Positions 1 through 5,749 of a DNA stretch of 8,494 nucleotides are shown piece by piece. The stretch is from Methanomassiliicoccaceae archaeon. GTDB taxonomy: Archaea > Thermoplasmatota > Thermoplasmata > Methanomassiliicoccales > Methanomethylophilaceae. The notes under the pieces were generated by a model. That model ran no database searches. It saw only the letters and a list, made by a program, of their open reading frames with translations, and was not told the origin of the DNA. The stretch is from assembly GCA_031260545.1 (NCBI GenBank), contig JAIRJQ010000051.1, forward strand, positions 1 through 8,494. The letters run 5' to 3'. The position numbers and the translations under genes were made by a program. The first letter of the stretch is position 1, and every line of letters begins with the position of its first letter.

Positions 1-2
1 TT

Positions 3-503
3 CACGAACAGTTCTGTATGGTCCTACAGGATACCTGGTTGTTCGAAGGGACCATAAAAGAGAACATCATCTATTCGAAACCGAATGTCCTGGATGAAGA
101 GGTCATTGACGCGTGCAAGATGGTCGGGCTGCACCACTTCATACAAACGTTACCTGATGGTTATGAGACGGTGCTCAATGACAAGGCAAGCCTCTCCGAA
201 GGGCAGAAACAGCTGCTGACGATAGCCCGTGCGATAATCAAGGACTCACCGTTGCTGATATTGGACGAGGCAACGAGTTCCGTCGATACAAGGACGGAAC
301 GCATGGTGCAGGATGCTATGGATGTGCTTATGAGAGGACGTACGTCATTCATCATTGCCCATCGTCTTTCAACGATCAAGAACGCCGATATCATTTTGGT
401 GATGAGAGAAGGCGACATCGTGGAAAGCGGAAGCCATAGTGAACTGTTGGCGAAAAAAGGATTCTACGCGGACCTTTACAACAGCCAATTTGAAACGGCC
501 TAA
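3..503 (+). CDS. ABC exporter ATPase domain, C-terminal fragment (gene runs off the left edge)
   Basis: This is the last ~167 codons of a type I ABC exporter subunit (MsbA/MdlB-like, membrane domain fused to ATPase). The open frame extends to the left edge, so the membrane segments and Walker A lie outside. Visible in order: the Q-loop in MVLQDTWLFEGTIKENI (from 18), the ABC signature LSEGQKQLLTIARA (from 192), Walker B with catalytic Glu in PLLILDEATSSVDTRTE (about 247-300), and the H-loop in FIIAHRLSTI (about 348-378). The protein ends normally at TAA 501-503. The LQDTWLFEGTIKENI pattern is typical of multidrug/lipid-type exporters, which often work as heterodimers encoded side by side, so a partner gene may lie upstream. 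The substrate cannot be judged from this part. The ATG at 18 is internal to the conserved domain and is not the real start. Confidence 0.93.
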   Translation, partial: HEQFCMVLQDTWLFEGTIKENIIYSKPNVLDEEVIDACKMVGLHHFIQTLPDGYETVLNDKASLSEGQKQLLTIARAIIKDSPLLILDEATSSVDTRTERMVQDAMDVLMRGRTSFIIAHRLSTIKNADIILVMREGDIVESGSHSELLAKKGFYADLYNSQFETA

Positions 504-506
504 CAG

Positions 507-527
507 CCTTCTTTCTTTTTCTTTTCT
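507..527 (+). terminator. Pyrimidine/T-tract terminator after the ABC exporter gene
   Basis: A T-rich run (broken only by C) begins four bases after the stop codon, with no stable hairpin before it. Such tracts are the usual intrinsic termination signal in archaea. It probably ends the exporter transcript. Confidence 0.5.
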
Positions 528-725
528 GCGTTTCCGTCATGACGATAGGGAACGCGGGCTCTCTCATCCGTATCCGGAGCGTATGTTGCTGCGTAACATC
601 TCATGCATATCTGTGAACATCCTGAACGCCTGAGCTGTGCTTTGGCGTCTCTTCTGCATAATTAGGCCGTCCTAACGCCTTCATGCATCAGCTGAGGTTT
701 TGAGCTTTAACGGGTTGATAGAATA

Positions 726-735
726 CGCTTATAAC
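726..735 (+). promoter_or_regulatory. TATA-like promoter of the 30-residue microprotein gene
   Basis: The sequence CGCTTATAAC contains a TATA-like core (TTATAA, 729-734). It lies about 25 bases before a predicted transcript start near 755-758, just ahead of the Shine-Dalgarno sequence at 757-763. The spacing fits an archaeal promoter serving the small reading frame at 769. This is inference from spacing and composition. Confidence 0.45.
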
Positions 736-756
736 CTTGCTTCATGATTACGATAC

Positions 757-763
757 GGAGGTG
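757..763 (+). promoter_or_regulatory. Strong Shine-Dalgarno sequence that sets a TTG start
   Basis: GGAGGTG is a seven-base match to the complement of the archaeal 16S rRNA 3' end (anti-SD CACCTCC). It is placed five bases before the TTG at 769. It is the strongest ribosome binding site seen in this window and is the main reason to call a gene here. Confidence 0.7.
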
Positions 764-768
764 GCGAA

Positions 769-861
769 TTGGCCAAGAAAGAAGATCCGAAGGACAAGAA
801 GGCGGCTCCGAAAGCAGCAGAAAAACCCAAAGCGAAAGGCGGTTGCAAACCGAAGAAGTAA
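769..861 (+). CDS. Lysine-rich 30-residue microprotein with one cysteine
   Basis: A short frame starts at TTG 769 and stops at TAA 859-861. It sits behind a strong Shine-Dalgarno sequence (757-763) and a plausible TATA box (729-734), and is followed by T tracts. The predicted product begins MAKKEDPKDKKAAPK and ends KAKGGCKPKK: 12 Lys, 6 Ala, 4 Pro and one Cys (residue 26, in GGC) out of 30 residues. It is strongly basic, has no hydrophobic core or membrane segment, and is likely disordered. I do not recognise a family. The composition resembles basic tails of ribosomal or nucleic-acid-binding proteins, but that is only a composition argument. It is transcribed alone, between the exporter gene and the convergent apt gene. 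Longer overlapping frames in other phases look like its shadows. Confidence 0.6.
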   Translation: MAKKEDPKDKKAAPKAAEKPKAKGGCKPKK

Positions 862-890
862 GTGTGTTCCACACCTACGAACGCCCTAAA

Positions 891-911
891 TTGTTTTTAT
901 CTCCTTTTTTT
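891..911 (+). terminator. Double T-tract terminator of the microprotein gene
   Basis: Two T runs (894-898 and 905-911) follow the microprotein stop by about 30 bases, without a clear hairpin. This fits archaeal T-tract termination on the plus strand. The minus strand here is A-rich, so it would not terminate the convergent apt transcript. Confidence 0.5.
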
Positions 912-938
912 ATTGTACTGCCCTTACTGGCGGAGTTA

Positions 939-1451
939 TCAATATTTTACTATCGAGCTTATCCTCTTTCCATTCAGTTTCTCGCGTCCGCTGAGGTATT
1001 CCAATTCTATCATGAATGATAATCCTACGATCACTGCGCCGACCCTCTCGCACATCTCCATCACCGCGGATATTGTTCCTCCCGTTGCGAGGAGGTCATC
1101 AACGAGCAGGATCCTTTGGCCCTTCTTTATCGCATCCTTATGCATCTCTAACGTGTCGGTACCGTATTCCAATTCGTACGATACGCTTACGGTCTCGGCA
1201 GGAAGCTTTCCTTTCTTCCTCACCGGAATAAAACCTGCGTTCAGTTCTATTGCTGCGGGAACACCAAAAATGAAACCCCTGGATTCCGGACCGACCACAA
1301 GGTCCACCCTGTCGTTCATGAAGGGCGACGTCATTTCTTTTACGGCCGCTTTGAACACTGCAGGGTCCTTTAAGAGCGTGGTGATGTCTTTGAAACTTAT
1401 GCCTTTTTTCGGCCAGTCCTCTATCGTCCTTATAGATGATCTGAAATCCAT
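939..1451 (-). CDS. apt: Adenine phosphoribosyltransferase
   Basis: A 170-residue cytosolic enzyme that converts adenine and PRPP to AMP and pyrophosphate (purine salvage). The length matches the usual 170-180 residues. Seen in order: the N-terminal motif IEDWPKKGISFKDITTLL (residues 10-27), GPESRGFIFG (54-63), the flexible-loop segment RKKGKLPAET (79-88), and the PRPP-binding loop ILLVDDLLATGGT (114-126) with its acidic pair and TGGT. The C-terminal FMIELEYLSGREKL (from about 146) is also typical of Apt. The start at 1451 gives the standard N-terminus. No Shine-Dalgarno is visible, so a short leader is likely; a weak TATA-like TATTATTA on the minus strand (about 1480-1488) would suit. It is divergent from the fur operon, and their shared 100-base spacer holds a Fur box, so metal-dependent control of apt is possible but unproven. 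Confidence 0.95.
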   Translation of the reverse strand: MDFRSSIRTIEDWPKKGISFKDITTLLKDPAVFKAAVKEMTSPFMNDRVDLVVGPESRGFIFGVPAAIELNAGFIPVRKKGKLPAETVSVSYELEYGTDTLEMHKDAIKKGQRILLVDDLLATGGTISAVMEMCERVGAVIVGLSFMIELEYLSGREKLNGKRISSIVKY

Positions 1452-1504
1452 TATTATCGTGACGTCATGGCAACGAAAGTAATAATACTGTTTGCTTGGT
1501 TATT

Positions 1505-1523
1505 GTTAATGATAATCATTATC
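1505..1523. promoter_or_regulatory. Fur box (near-perfect 19-base operator)
   Basis: GTTAATGATAATCATTATC matches the classical bacterial Fur-box consensus GATAATGATAATCATTATC at 18 of 19 positions. Its core is a perfect 7-1-7 inverted repeat (TGATAAT, C, ATTATCA; 1510-1524). The symmetry extends over 1506-1528 with only one mismatched pair out of 11. It lies in the apt/fur divergent spacer and touches the probable TATA box of the Fur-family gene, so bound regulator would block promoter access. That implies autoregulation of the operon and perhaps an effect on apt. The match is seen directly; binding is inference. Confidence 0.85.
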
Positions 1524-1532
1524 AATAAATAC
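1523..1532 (+). promoter_or_regulatory. TATA-like promoter of the fur-cbi operon
   Basis: The AT-rich CAATAAATAC is centred about 24-26 bases before the ATG at 1552. This places the predicted transcript start at or almost at the start codon, i.e. a leaderless or near-leaderless mRNA. No Shine-Dalgarno precedes that ATG, which agrees. The element overlaps the right arm of the Fur-box palindrome. Confidence 0.5.
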
Positions 1533-1551
1533 TTCTTGTGCGTTCAACGTT

Positions 1552-1929
1552 ATGATGCAGCGCTGGACCTCGCAATTGTCATTGATACTTGAGATCATGT
1601 ACGAAACGGAACATTTTCTCAGCGCTGAACAACTCCACGACATCATTAAGGACAAAGATGCGGACGTAGGCATCGCCACGGTATACCGCAACCTTAAGAA
1701 AATGGTCGGCCAGGGGCTGATAAGCGAGGTGGATTGGAATAATGTGAAATATTATACCAAACACCCGTTCTCCAATGCTTTTTTCGTATGTGAGAGATGC
1801 GGAAAGATGCTTAGAGTTGATGTTCCCATAGCAGATCAGAATTATCTTTCCGATGAGACCGGGATGAAGATAAACAGATGGAAGATGCGTTTTGAAGGTA
1901 TTTGCAAGGAGTGTGAAAAATGCATATAA
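1552..1929 (+). CDS. Fur-family metalloregulator with a degenerate sensing site
   Basis: A 125-residue protein with Fur/Zur/Nur architecture. The winged helix-turn-helix comes first: LSAEQLHDIIKD about 23-34, recognition helix VGIATVYRNLKKM 39-51, wing to about 68. A dimerisation domain follows. Structural-zinc motifs are present as CERC (80-83) and CKEC (118-121), plus Cys124. The ligands that usually sense metal are missing: the HHHDHxxC-like stretch is replaced by HPFSNAFFVC (71-80), and the usual His before the last CxxC is replaced in INRWKMRFEGIC. Only His21, His29 and His71 remain. At 125 residues it is short for the family. Start 1552 (or the next ATG, 1555) fits the promoter spacing. 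Its stop overlaps the next start by 10 bases, so it is translationally coupled to the cobalt/nickel importer, its likely regulatory target. The metal specificity cannot be assigned. Confidence 0.87.
   Translation: MMQRWTSQLSLILEIMYETEHFLSAEQLHDIIKDKDADVGIATVYRNLKKMVGQGLISEVDWNNVKYYTKHPFSNAFFVCERCGKMLRVDVPIADQNYLSDETGMKINRWKMRFEGICKECEKCI
1906..1911 (+). promoter_or_regulatory. Ribosome binding site of the cbiMNQ fusion gene, inside fur
   Basis: AAGGAG lies within the last codons of the regulator gene, eight bases before the ATG at 1920. It fixes the start that gives the canonical CbiM N-terminus MHIMEGFLP and indicates coupled translation across the 10-base overlap. Confidence 0.65.
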
Positions 1930-3770
1930 TGGAAGGTTTCCTGCCGCTTGAATGGGCTGTGCTCTGGACGATCGTATGCATACCGTTCCTTGTACTGGGA
2001 ATACGGTCCATGAGAAAACTGTTCTCCGAGAACCCGGAAAAGAAATTATCCGTTGCGCTGGCCGGCGCGTTCATTGTGATATTATCATCATTAAAGATCC
2101 CGTCCGTTACCGGATCGTCATCACACCCCACCGGGACCGGTATGTCCGTGATGCTCTCCGGCCCGTGGATAACGGCGGTCATCTGCACCATTGTTTTACT
2201 ATTCCAGGGGACGTTCATGGCGCACGGAGGTTTCACCACGCTCGGTGCTAACGTGTTCTCCATGGGCATTGCCGGCCCGTTCGTCGCTTACGTTGTCTTC
2301 AAAGCGCTGAGAAAAAAGAATGCGAACCCCGTGATCACGGTGTTCGTCACCGTGGCCGCCGCAAATGTCATCACATATATGGTGACGGCGCTCCAGCTTG
2401 CGCTCATAGTTCCATTCACCGACATCTCGGCATTCGTCAACACGTATGTGACGTTCTTCGGTATTTTCACGATAACGCAGATACCGATAGCGATAGCGGA
2501 AGGGGTCCTGATGATACTGTTCTTCAAGTATCTGGCCGATGTGCGCGGGGAACTCGTCAAAGATATCGGATTCGACACGTCCGTACGCAATACGGAAGGG
2601 TTTTTCGACGCTTCGGACGCTGCGAAGAAGCAGACGTGGAAGGATACTCATCCGAAATGGAACATACACGCGATGAGGCGTTCAGGCGATCCGAAAGAAA
2701 AGAAGAAGGGACGCAACCCTCGTGTGACACTCGCATGTTTCATTGCTGCCCTTGCGGCGATCGTTCTTATCGTATACTTCACTGCATTCTTCCATGATAT
2801 AGAGGGGGCGGACGATGCCGGGGCCAAAGCGATATTCGATATCACCGGCAATGGTCCGTGGACCGAGAATCTGATAGAGTTCGGAGAGTTCGGCATAAGC
2901 ATACTGTTCATCGTCCAGACCGCGCTGGGCGTTGCGATACTCGCACTGGCTATGTATCTTATTCTCAGGAAGAAGCACGATCACGGAAGCGAGTTCAATA
3001 CCATTGACACGGCGGCATACAGAAGTCCGATGCTCCGGTGGTCCCCGCTGGCGAAGCTGTTCCTTGTGCTTTCGCTGCTGATATTGAACATCGCATCGCG
3101 ATCCGTTTGGATGCCGGTCTTCACGCTGACCATCGGCCTTACGCTGTTCCTTTATGCATCTTCATTCAGACCACCCAGACTGATGATGAGGCTTTTCGTT
3201 TATGCACAGGTCTTCATAATCTTCGGTGCATTGATATTCACCGTTGTGACACCCGGAGAAATGGTCGTGGAGGCGAAGGTATTCGGCCTGACGGTCACAT
3301 TGACGGATGCCGGCGTTTCTTTTGCCGTCCTTCTTTATCTGAGGGCAACGGCCGCGCTCCTTTTGATGTTCTCTTTCGCAGTTTCAACGCCGGTGCCGCA
3401 TCTGTCCGTCGCGCTTAAGAAATTAAGACTTCCGGATGTGTTCATCGAGATGACCGTTCTGATCTATAGGTATACATTCCTGCTGATGGAATCTGCAGAA
3501 AGGATGCATCTGGCCGCCGAGTGCAGGTTCGGTTATTCCGGATACGGCAAAAGCATGAGGACCACGTCCAAACTGTTCGTAGGTGTGTTCATGCGCTCAT
3601 TGGATACAGCGGAACGCGGACAGATGACGCTTCAATGCAGGAACTATAACGGCGAGTTCCGAAGCCTGTCGGAATTTGATAAAAGAAACCATTTACCGAC
3701 GGTGCTCTGTCTTCTGACGGTATGTGCCGCGGTCATACTTTTCTTTGCCGTAAGGAACGGGGTGATCTGA
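1920..3770 (+). CDS. CbiM-CbiN-CbiQ fusion: membrane part of an ECF cobalt/nickel importer
   Basis: A 616-residue membrane protein that appears to join three subunits. Residues 1-~218 are CbiM/NikM: the N-terminus MHIMEGFLP, whose His2 is a metal ligand in this family, and SSSHPTGTG (66-74) with a second ligand candidate, His69, plus about seven hydrophobic segments. Residues ~268-353 resemble CbiN: a helix at 270-290, then FHDIEGADDAGAKAI (291-305), PW, and a GEFGISILFIVQTALG helix (322-337). Residues ~359-616 are CbiQ, the coupling (T) component: several hydrophobic helices, then the cytoplasmic coupling region (about 524-585) with ECR and QCR in place of the usual Ala-Arg-Gly signatures. 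Both linkers (240-268 and 350-366) are charged and basic, fitting a cytoplasmic position and an even number of helices in the N part. Family knowledge: CbiMNQO imports Co2+ or Ni2+; which metal is open. Only 1 base separates its stop from cbiO. Confidence 0.9.
   Translation: MHIMEGFLPLEWAVLWTIVCIPFLVLGIRSMRKLFSENPEKKLSVALAGAFIVILSSLKIPSVTGSSSHPTGTGMSVMLSGPWITAVICTIVLLFQGTFMAHGGFTTLGANVFSMGIAGPFVAYVVFKALRKKNANPVITVFVTVAAANVITYMVTALQLALIVPFTDISAFVNTYVTFFGIFTITQIPIAIAEGVLMILFFKYLADVRGELVKDIGFDTSVRNTEGFFDASDAAKKQTWKDTHPKWNIHAMRRSGDPKEKKKGRNPRVTLACFIAALAAIVLIVYFTAFFHDIEGADDAGAKAIFDITGNGPWTENLIEFGEFGISILFIVQTALGVAILALAMYLILRKKHDHGSEFNTIDTAAYRSPMLRWSPLAKLFLVLSLLILNIASRSVWMPVFTLTIGLTLFLYASSFRPPRLMMRLFVYAQVFIIFGALIFTVVTPGEMVVEAKVFGLTVTLTDAGVSFAVLLYLRATAALLLMFSFAVSTPVPHLSVALKKLRLPDVFIEMTVLIYRYTFLLMESAERMHLAAECRFGYSGYGKSMRTTSKLFVGVFMRSLDTAERGQMTLQCRNYNGEFRSLSEFDKRNHLPTVLCLLTVCAAVILFFAVRNGVI
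3761..3766 (+). promoter_or_regulatory. Ribosome binding site of cbiO
   Basis: GGTGAT overlaps the end of the upstream fusion gene and matches the 3' half of the archaeal Shine-Dalgarno, five bases before ATG 3772. It favours this start over the in-frame ATG at 3784. Confidence 0.6.
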
Positions 3771-3771
3771 C

Positions 3772-4878
3772 ATGAAGGTTGAAATGAGCACCATACTTGA
3801 GACGAAAGATCTGAATTACATATACGAAGGCGGAAAACATGCATTAAAGAATGTCTCTGTCAAGATACCGACTGGTTGCAAAGTTGCTTTTGTGGGCCCG
3901 AACGGTGCCGGTAAAAGCACATTGTTCATGCATTTCAACGGCATATTGAAACAAACGAACGGTGAGATAGAATACGATTCCAAGAAGATGGACCACAGCA
4001 AAAAGGGATTGATGAACCTTCGGAAAGAGGTCACTTTCGTGATGCAGAACCCGGACGATCAGATATTCAATGTCATTGTGGAGGATGATGTAGCATTCGG
4101 TCCGTTCAATCTTGATCTTCCTGTAGATGAAGTGAAAAAGAGGGTCGAGGAATCATTAAAGATGGTGGGCATGGAGAATGAGAGGAAAAGAGCGATCCAC
4201 CACTTATCGTTCGGTCAGAGGAAAAGGGTCGCTGTCGCCAGTGCTCTGGCCATGTACCCCAGAGTTCTGATCATGGATGAACCGACCGCCGGCCTCGATC
4301 CGGAGATGGTGCACCGTTTGTACGAGATCGCTGATGAAGTGAATGTGAACGGCTCCACCGTAATGATATCGACGCATGACGTTGAGACCGCATACTCATG
4401 GGCCGACCTCGTCATTGTCATCGTTGGCGGTGAAGTACTTGCGCACGGAACACCTTTTGAAGTGTTCTCAATGAGGGATGTACTTGAAAAGGCCGGACTT
4501 TCCGTACCGATGGTACACGAACTCAATGAATTCATAAGCCTCAACAAAGGCAAGAACATCTACGGAAGAACAATGTCCACGGTACTTCTGAACATGCGCC
4601 GCGCCTGCGCCCCCGGTACGCTTTATGTGATGAGGCCGGGATACAAAGGAGAGCTGCACGGCAGGGTAGGCGTATACGGAAGCTTGTCCCGTTCATTCAT
4701 CGATAAGAATGACGTTGACATACAGCTGAAGTTCAATGCGATAGAACGCTGCGTGGAAGAGGTGCTTAACGGGAATCACGCATCATTGTATCTGGACGCT
4801 TCGCTGGACCATGTGCTTAACCGGAAGCTGCTTGACGTTGCGGCGCACGGCATAATCATAACCGTTGAAGAATTATGA
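3772..4878 (+). CDS. cbiO: CbiO-type ATPase of the cobalt/nickel ECF importer, with C-terminal extension
   Basis: A 368-residue ATP-binding protein that powers the membrane fusion protein encoded just upstream. All nucleotide-binding motifs are intact: Walker A GPNGAGKST (42-50), Q-loop in VMQNPDDQIFN (90-100, typical of CbiO/EcfA), signature LSFGQRKR (145-152), Walker B VLIMDEPTAGLD (165-176) with catalytic Glu170, and H-loop THD (201-203). VEDDVAFGPFNLDLP (103-117) is also characteristic of this family. Family members usually have about 240-290 residues; here roughly 90-120 residues follow the conserved core. This tail contains YVMRPGYKGELHGRVGVYGS and ends in LLDVAAHGIIITVEEL, looks soluble and folded, and I do not recognise it. 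As the only ATPase gene in the operon, it likely forms a homodimer. It ends 4 bases before the convergent nitroreductase gene. Confidence 0.94.
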   Translation: MKVEMSTILETKDLNYIYEGGKHALKNVSVKIPTGCKVAFVGPNGAGKSTLFMHFNGILKQTNGEIEYDSKKMDHSKKGLMNLRKEVTFVMQNPDDQIFNVIVEDDVAFGPFNLDLPVDEVKKRVEESLKMVGMENERKRAIHHLSFGQRKRVAVASALAMYPRVLIMDEPTAGLDPEMVHRLYEIADEVNVNGSTVMISTHDVETAYSWADLVIVIVGGEVLAHGTPFEVFSMRDVLEKAGLSVPMVHELNEFISLNKGKNIYGRTMSTVLLNMRRACAPGTLYVMRPGYKGELHGRVGVYGSLSRSFIDKNDVDIQLKFNAIERCVEEVLNGNHASLYLDASLDHVLNRKLLDVAAHGIIITVEEL

Positions 4879-4882
4879 TACG

Positions 4883-5572
4883 TCAGTGTGTTATGCGCAC
4901 CGCGAAACTGTTGCCGCCGTCAATGATCTCCAGATGGTTAACTTCCTCTCCGTAGCGTATGTATGCCAATTCAGCGAACCTGAGCGCAATGCCCATGTCT
5001 ATCTTGCTGAGCTTCTTTTTGAACACTCCTCTGAGCAGGCCTCTTCCGCGGTAATTGATCACCAGATTCCGATCGGCGAAATTGAGCTGCCACGGCTGAT
5101 TGTTCCTTGCCGAAGGCGCAAGCCTTACGGCCCTCGCGACGGCATTGTCCTCATTGCTGATCTCTCTGATGCTCAGCCTGCTGAAATCATTCTCACCGAA
5201 ACGTAACGGTACGTCCGTGTTGCCGAAGGCCATCACTATGCAGTAATTCTCGTCCTTGATCTTCTTCGGCCTTCCGCCTCCGAGCCACAGGCTTCCGAGG
5301 CCGAGCCCCTGAATGAAAAGGTCAACGCTCTCCATGCAATAACCGACGTTGATGTAATCTCCGAGGCTTGCTTCGCAGTACGCGACGACGTAATGCGATG
5401 CCGAACCGTCTATCTGTTCGCCCGTGAGTATCTCCATTCTCGTTCTGTATCCGTTAAGCTGTTCGATCTCTTCAATATGTTTTTTTATCTCTGCGATCAG
5501 ATCATCATTCACCGGAGCTTTGCTGAAACTGCGGACTGACCTGCGTTTGAATATCGTGTCGTATAATGCCAT
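4883..5572 (-). CDS. Nitroreductase-fold flavoprotein
   Basis: A 229-residue protein of the FMN-dependent nitroreductase superfamily, resembling the TM1586-type subgroup. FMN-contact motifs are visible: FKRRSVRSF (8-16) at the N-terminus, LGLGSLWLGG (90-99), and LAPSARNNQPWQL (141-153). IDMGIALRFAELA (191-203) is a typical C-terminal helix. Members reduce nitro compounds, quinones or other acceptors with NAD(P)H, but the physiological substrate here is unknown. In-frame ATGs exist at 5593, 5584 and 5572. I chose 5572 because MALYDTIFKRRSVR is the usual family start and because the TATA-like box at 5603-5610 puts the transcript start near 5580, inside the longer versions. It is convergent with cbiO (4-base gap) and divergent from acnA; nothing in the context ties it to either. 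Confidence 0.88.
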   Translation of the reverse strand: MALYDTIFKRRSVRSFSKAPVNDDLIAEIKKHIEEIEQLNGYRTRMEILTGEQIDGSASHYVVAYCEASLGDYINVGYCMESVDLFIQGLGLGSLWLGGGRPKKIKDENYCIVMAFGNTDVPLRFGENDFSRLSIREISNEDNAVARAVRLAPSARNNQPWQLNFADRNLVINYRGRGLLRGVFKKKLSKIDMGIALRFAELAYIRYGEEVNHLEIIDGGNSFAVRITH

Positions 5573-5602
5573 TGCGCATCCCATGAACGCCAATGCGTTA
5601 TA

Positions 5603-5610
5603 CGTATAAA
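5603..5610 (-). promoter_or_regulatory. TATA-like promoter of the nitroreductase gene
   Basis: Read on the minus strand this is TTTATACG, preceded by a T run. It predicts transcription from about 5580, giving a leader of roughly eight bases to ATG 5572. A second candidate (CTTTAAAAAG, 5618-5627) would suit the longer starts at 5593 or 5584. Confidence 0.45.
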
Positions 5611-5630
5611 AAAAATTCTTTTTAAAGCCC

Positions 5631-5649
5631 CTTAAAAAGTTCTTAAAAA
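5631..5649. repeat. Phased direct repeat in the nitroreductase/acnA divergent spacer
   Basis: CTTAAAAA occurs at 5631-5638 and 5642-5649, eleven bases apart (one helical turn). A related CTTTTTAAAG lies at 5618-5627. It may be an operator for a regulator shared by the divergent genes, or simply AT-rich promoter DNA. Confidence 0.35.
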
Positions 5650-5670
5650 CAAGGCCAGTGCATTTAAGGA

Positions 5671-5696
5671 CAATATAAAGTGCGAGGCATCTTTAT
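5671..5696 (+). promoter_or_regulatory. Candidate promoter region of acnA
   Basis: Two TATA-like stretches, AATATAAAG (5672-5680) and CTTTAT (5691-5696), predict transcript starts near 5700 or 5720. Either leaves a 30-50 base leader before ATG 5750. Neither can be preferred from sequence alone. Confidence 0.35.
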
Positions 5697-5749
5697 CCTG
5701 TCCGTACTTAACTTTGAAATATCACTTTAACTTCACTTCGTATGAGCAC

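Noticed and set aside
537..640. A possible C/D box small RNA (ATGACGA and later CTGA)
   Set aside because: The C-box match is imperfect, CTGA is too common to count, and no kink-turn pairing or guide region stands out.
744..1019. A 91-codon frame starting upstream of the microprotein
   Set aside because: Its ATG lies before the strong Shine-Dalgarno sequence, it reads the microprotein region out of phase, and it runs into the end of apt on the opposite strand. The TTG frame at 769 is better supported.
862..1482. A 206-codon plus-strand frame opposite apt
   Set aside because: It lies almost wholly antisense to a clear adenine phosphoribosyltransferase gene, has no family motifs and no ribosome binding site; it is a shadow frame.
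2570..3000. The CbiM-CbiN-CbiQ fusion being an artefact of missed stops or sequencing errors
   Set aside because: The frame stays open through basic linkers, with no leftover ribosome binding site and ATG at the junctions, and each domain is in the same phase. An error would have to remove stops at two places. Comparison with relatives would settle it.
1552..4878. The Fur-family gene as a regulator of the aconitase or nitroreductase genes nearby
   Set aside because: No Fur-box-like palindrome was seen in the 5594-5749 spacer, and those genes are on separate transcripts.
5714..5749. An upstream TTG start giving aconitase 12 extra residues
   Set aside because: It has no ribosome binding site, may lie upstream of or very near the transcript start, and the ATG at 5750 gives an N-terminus of normal AcnA length.
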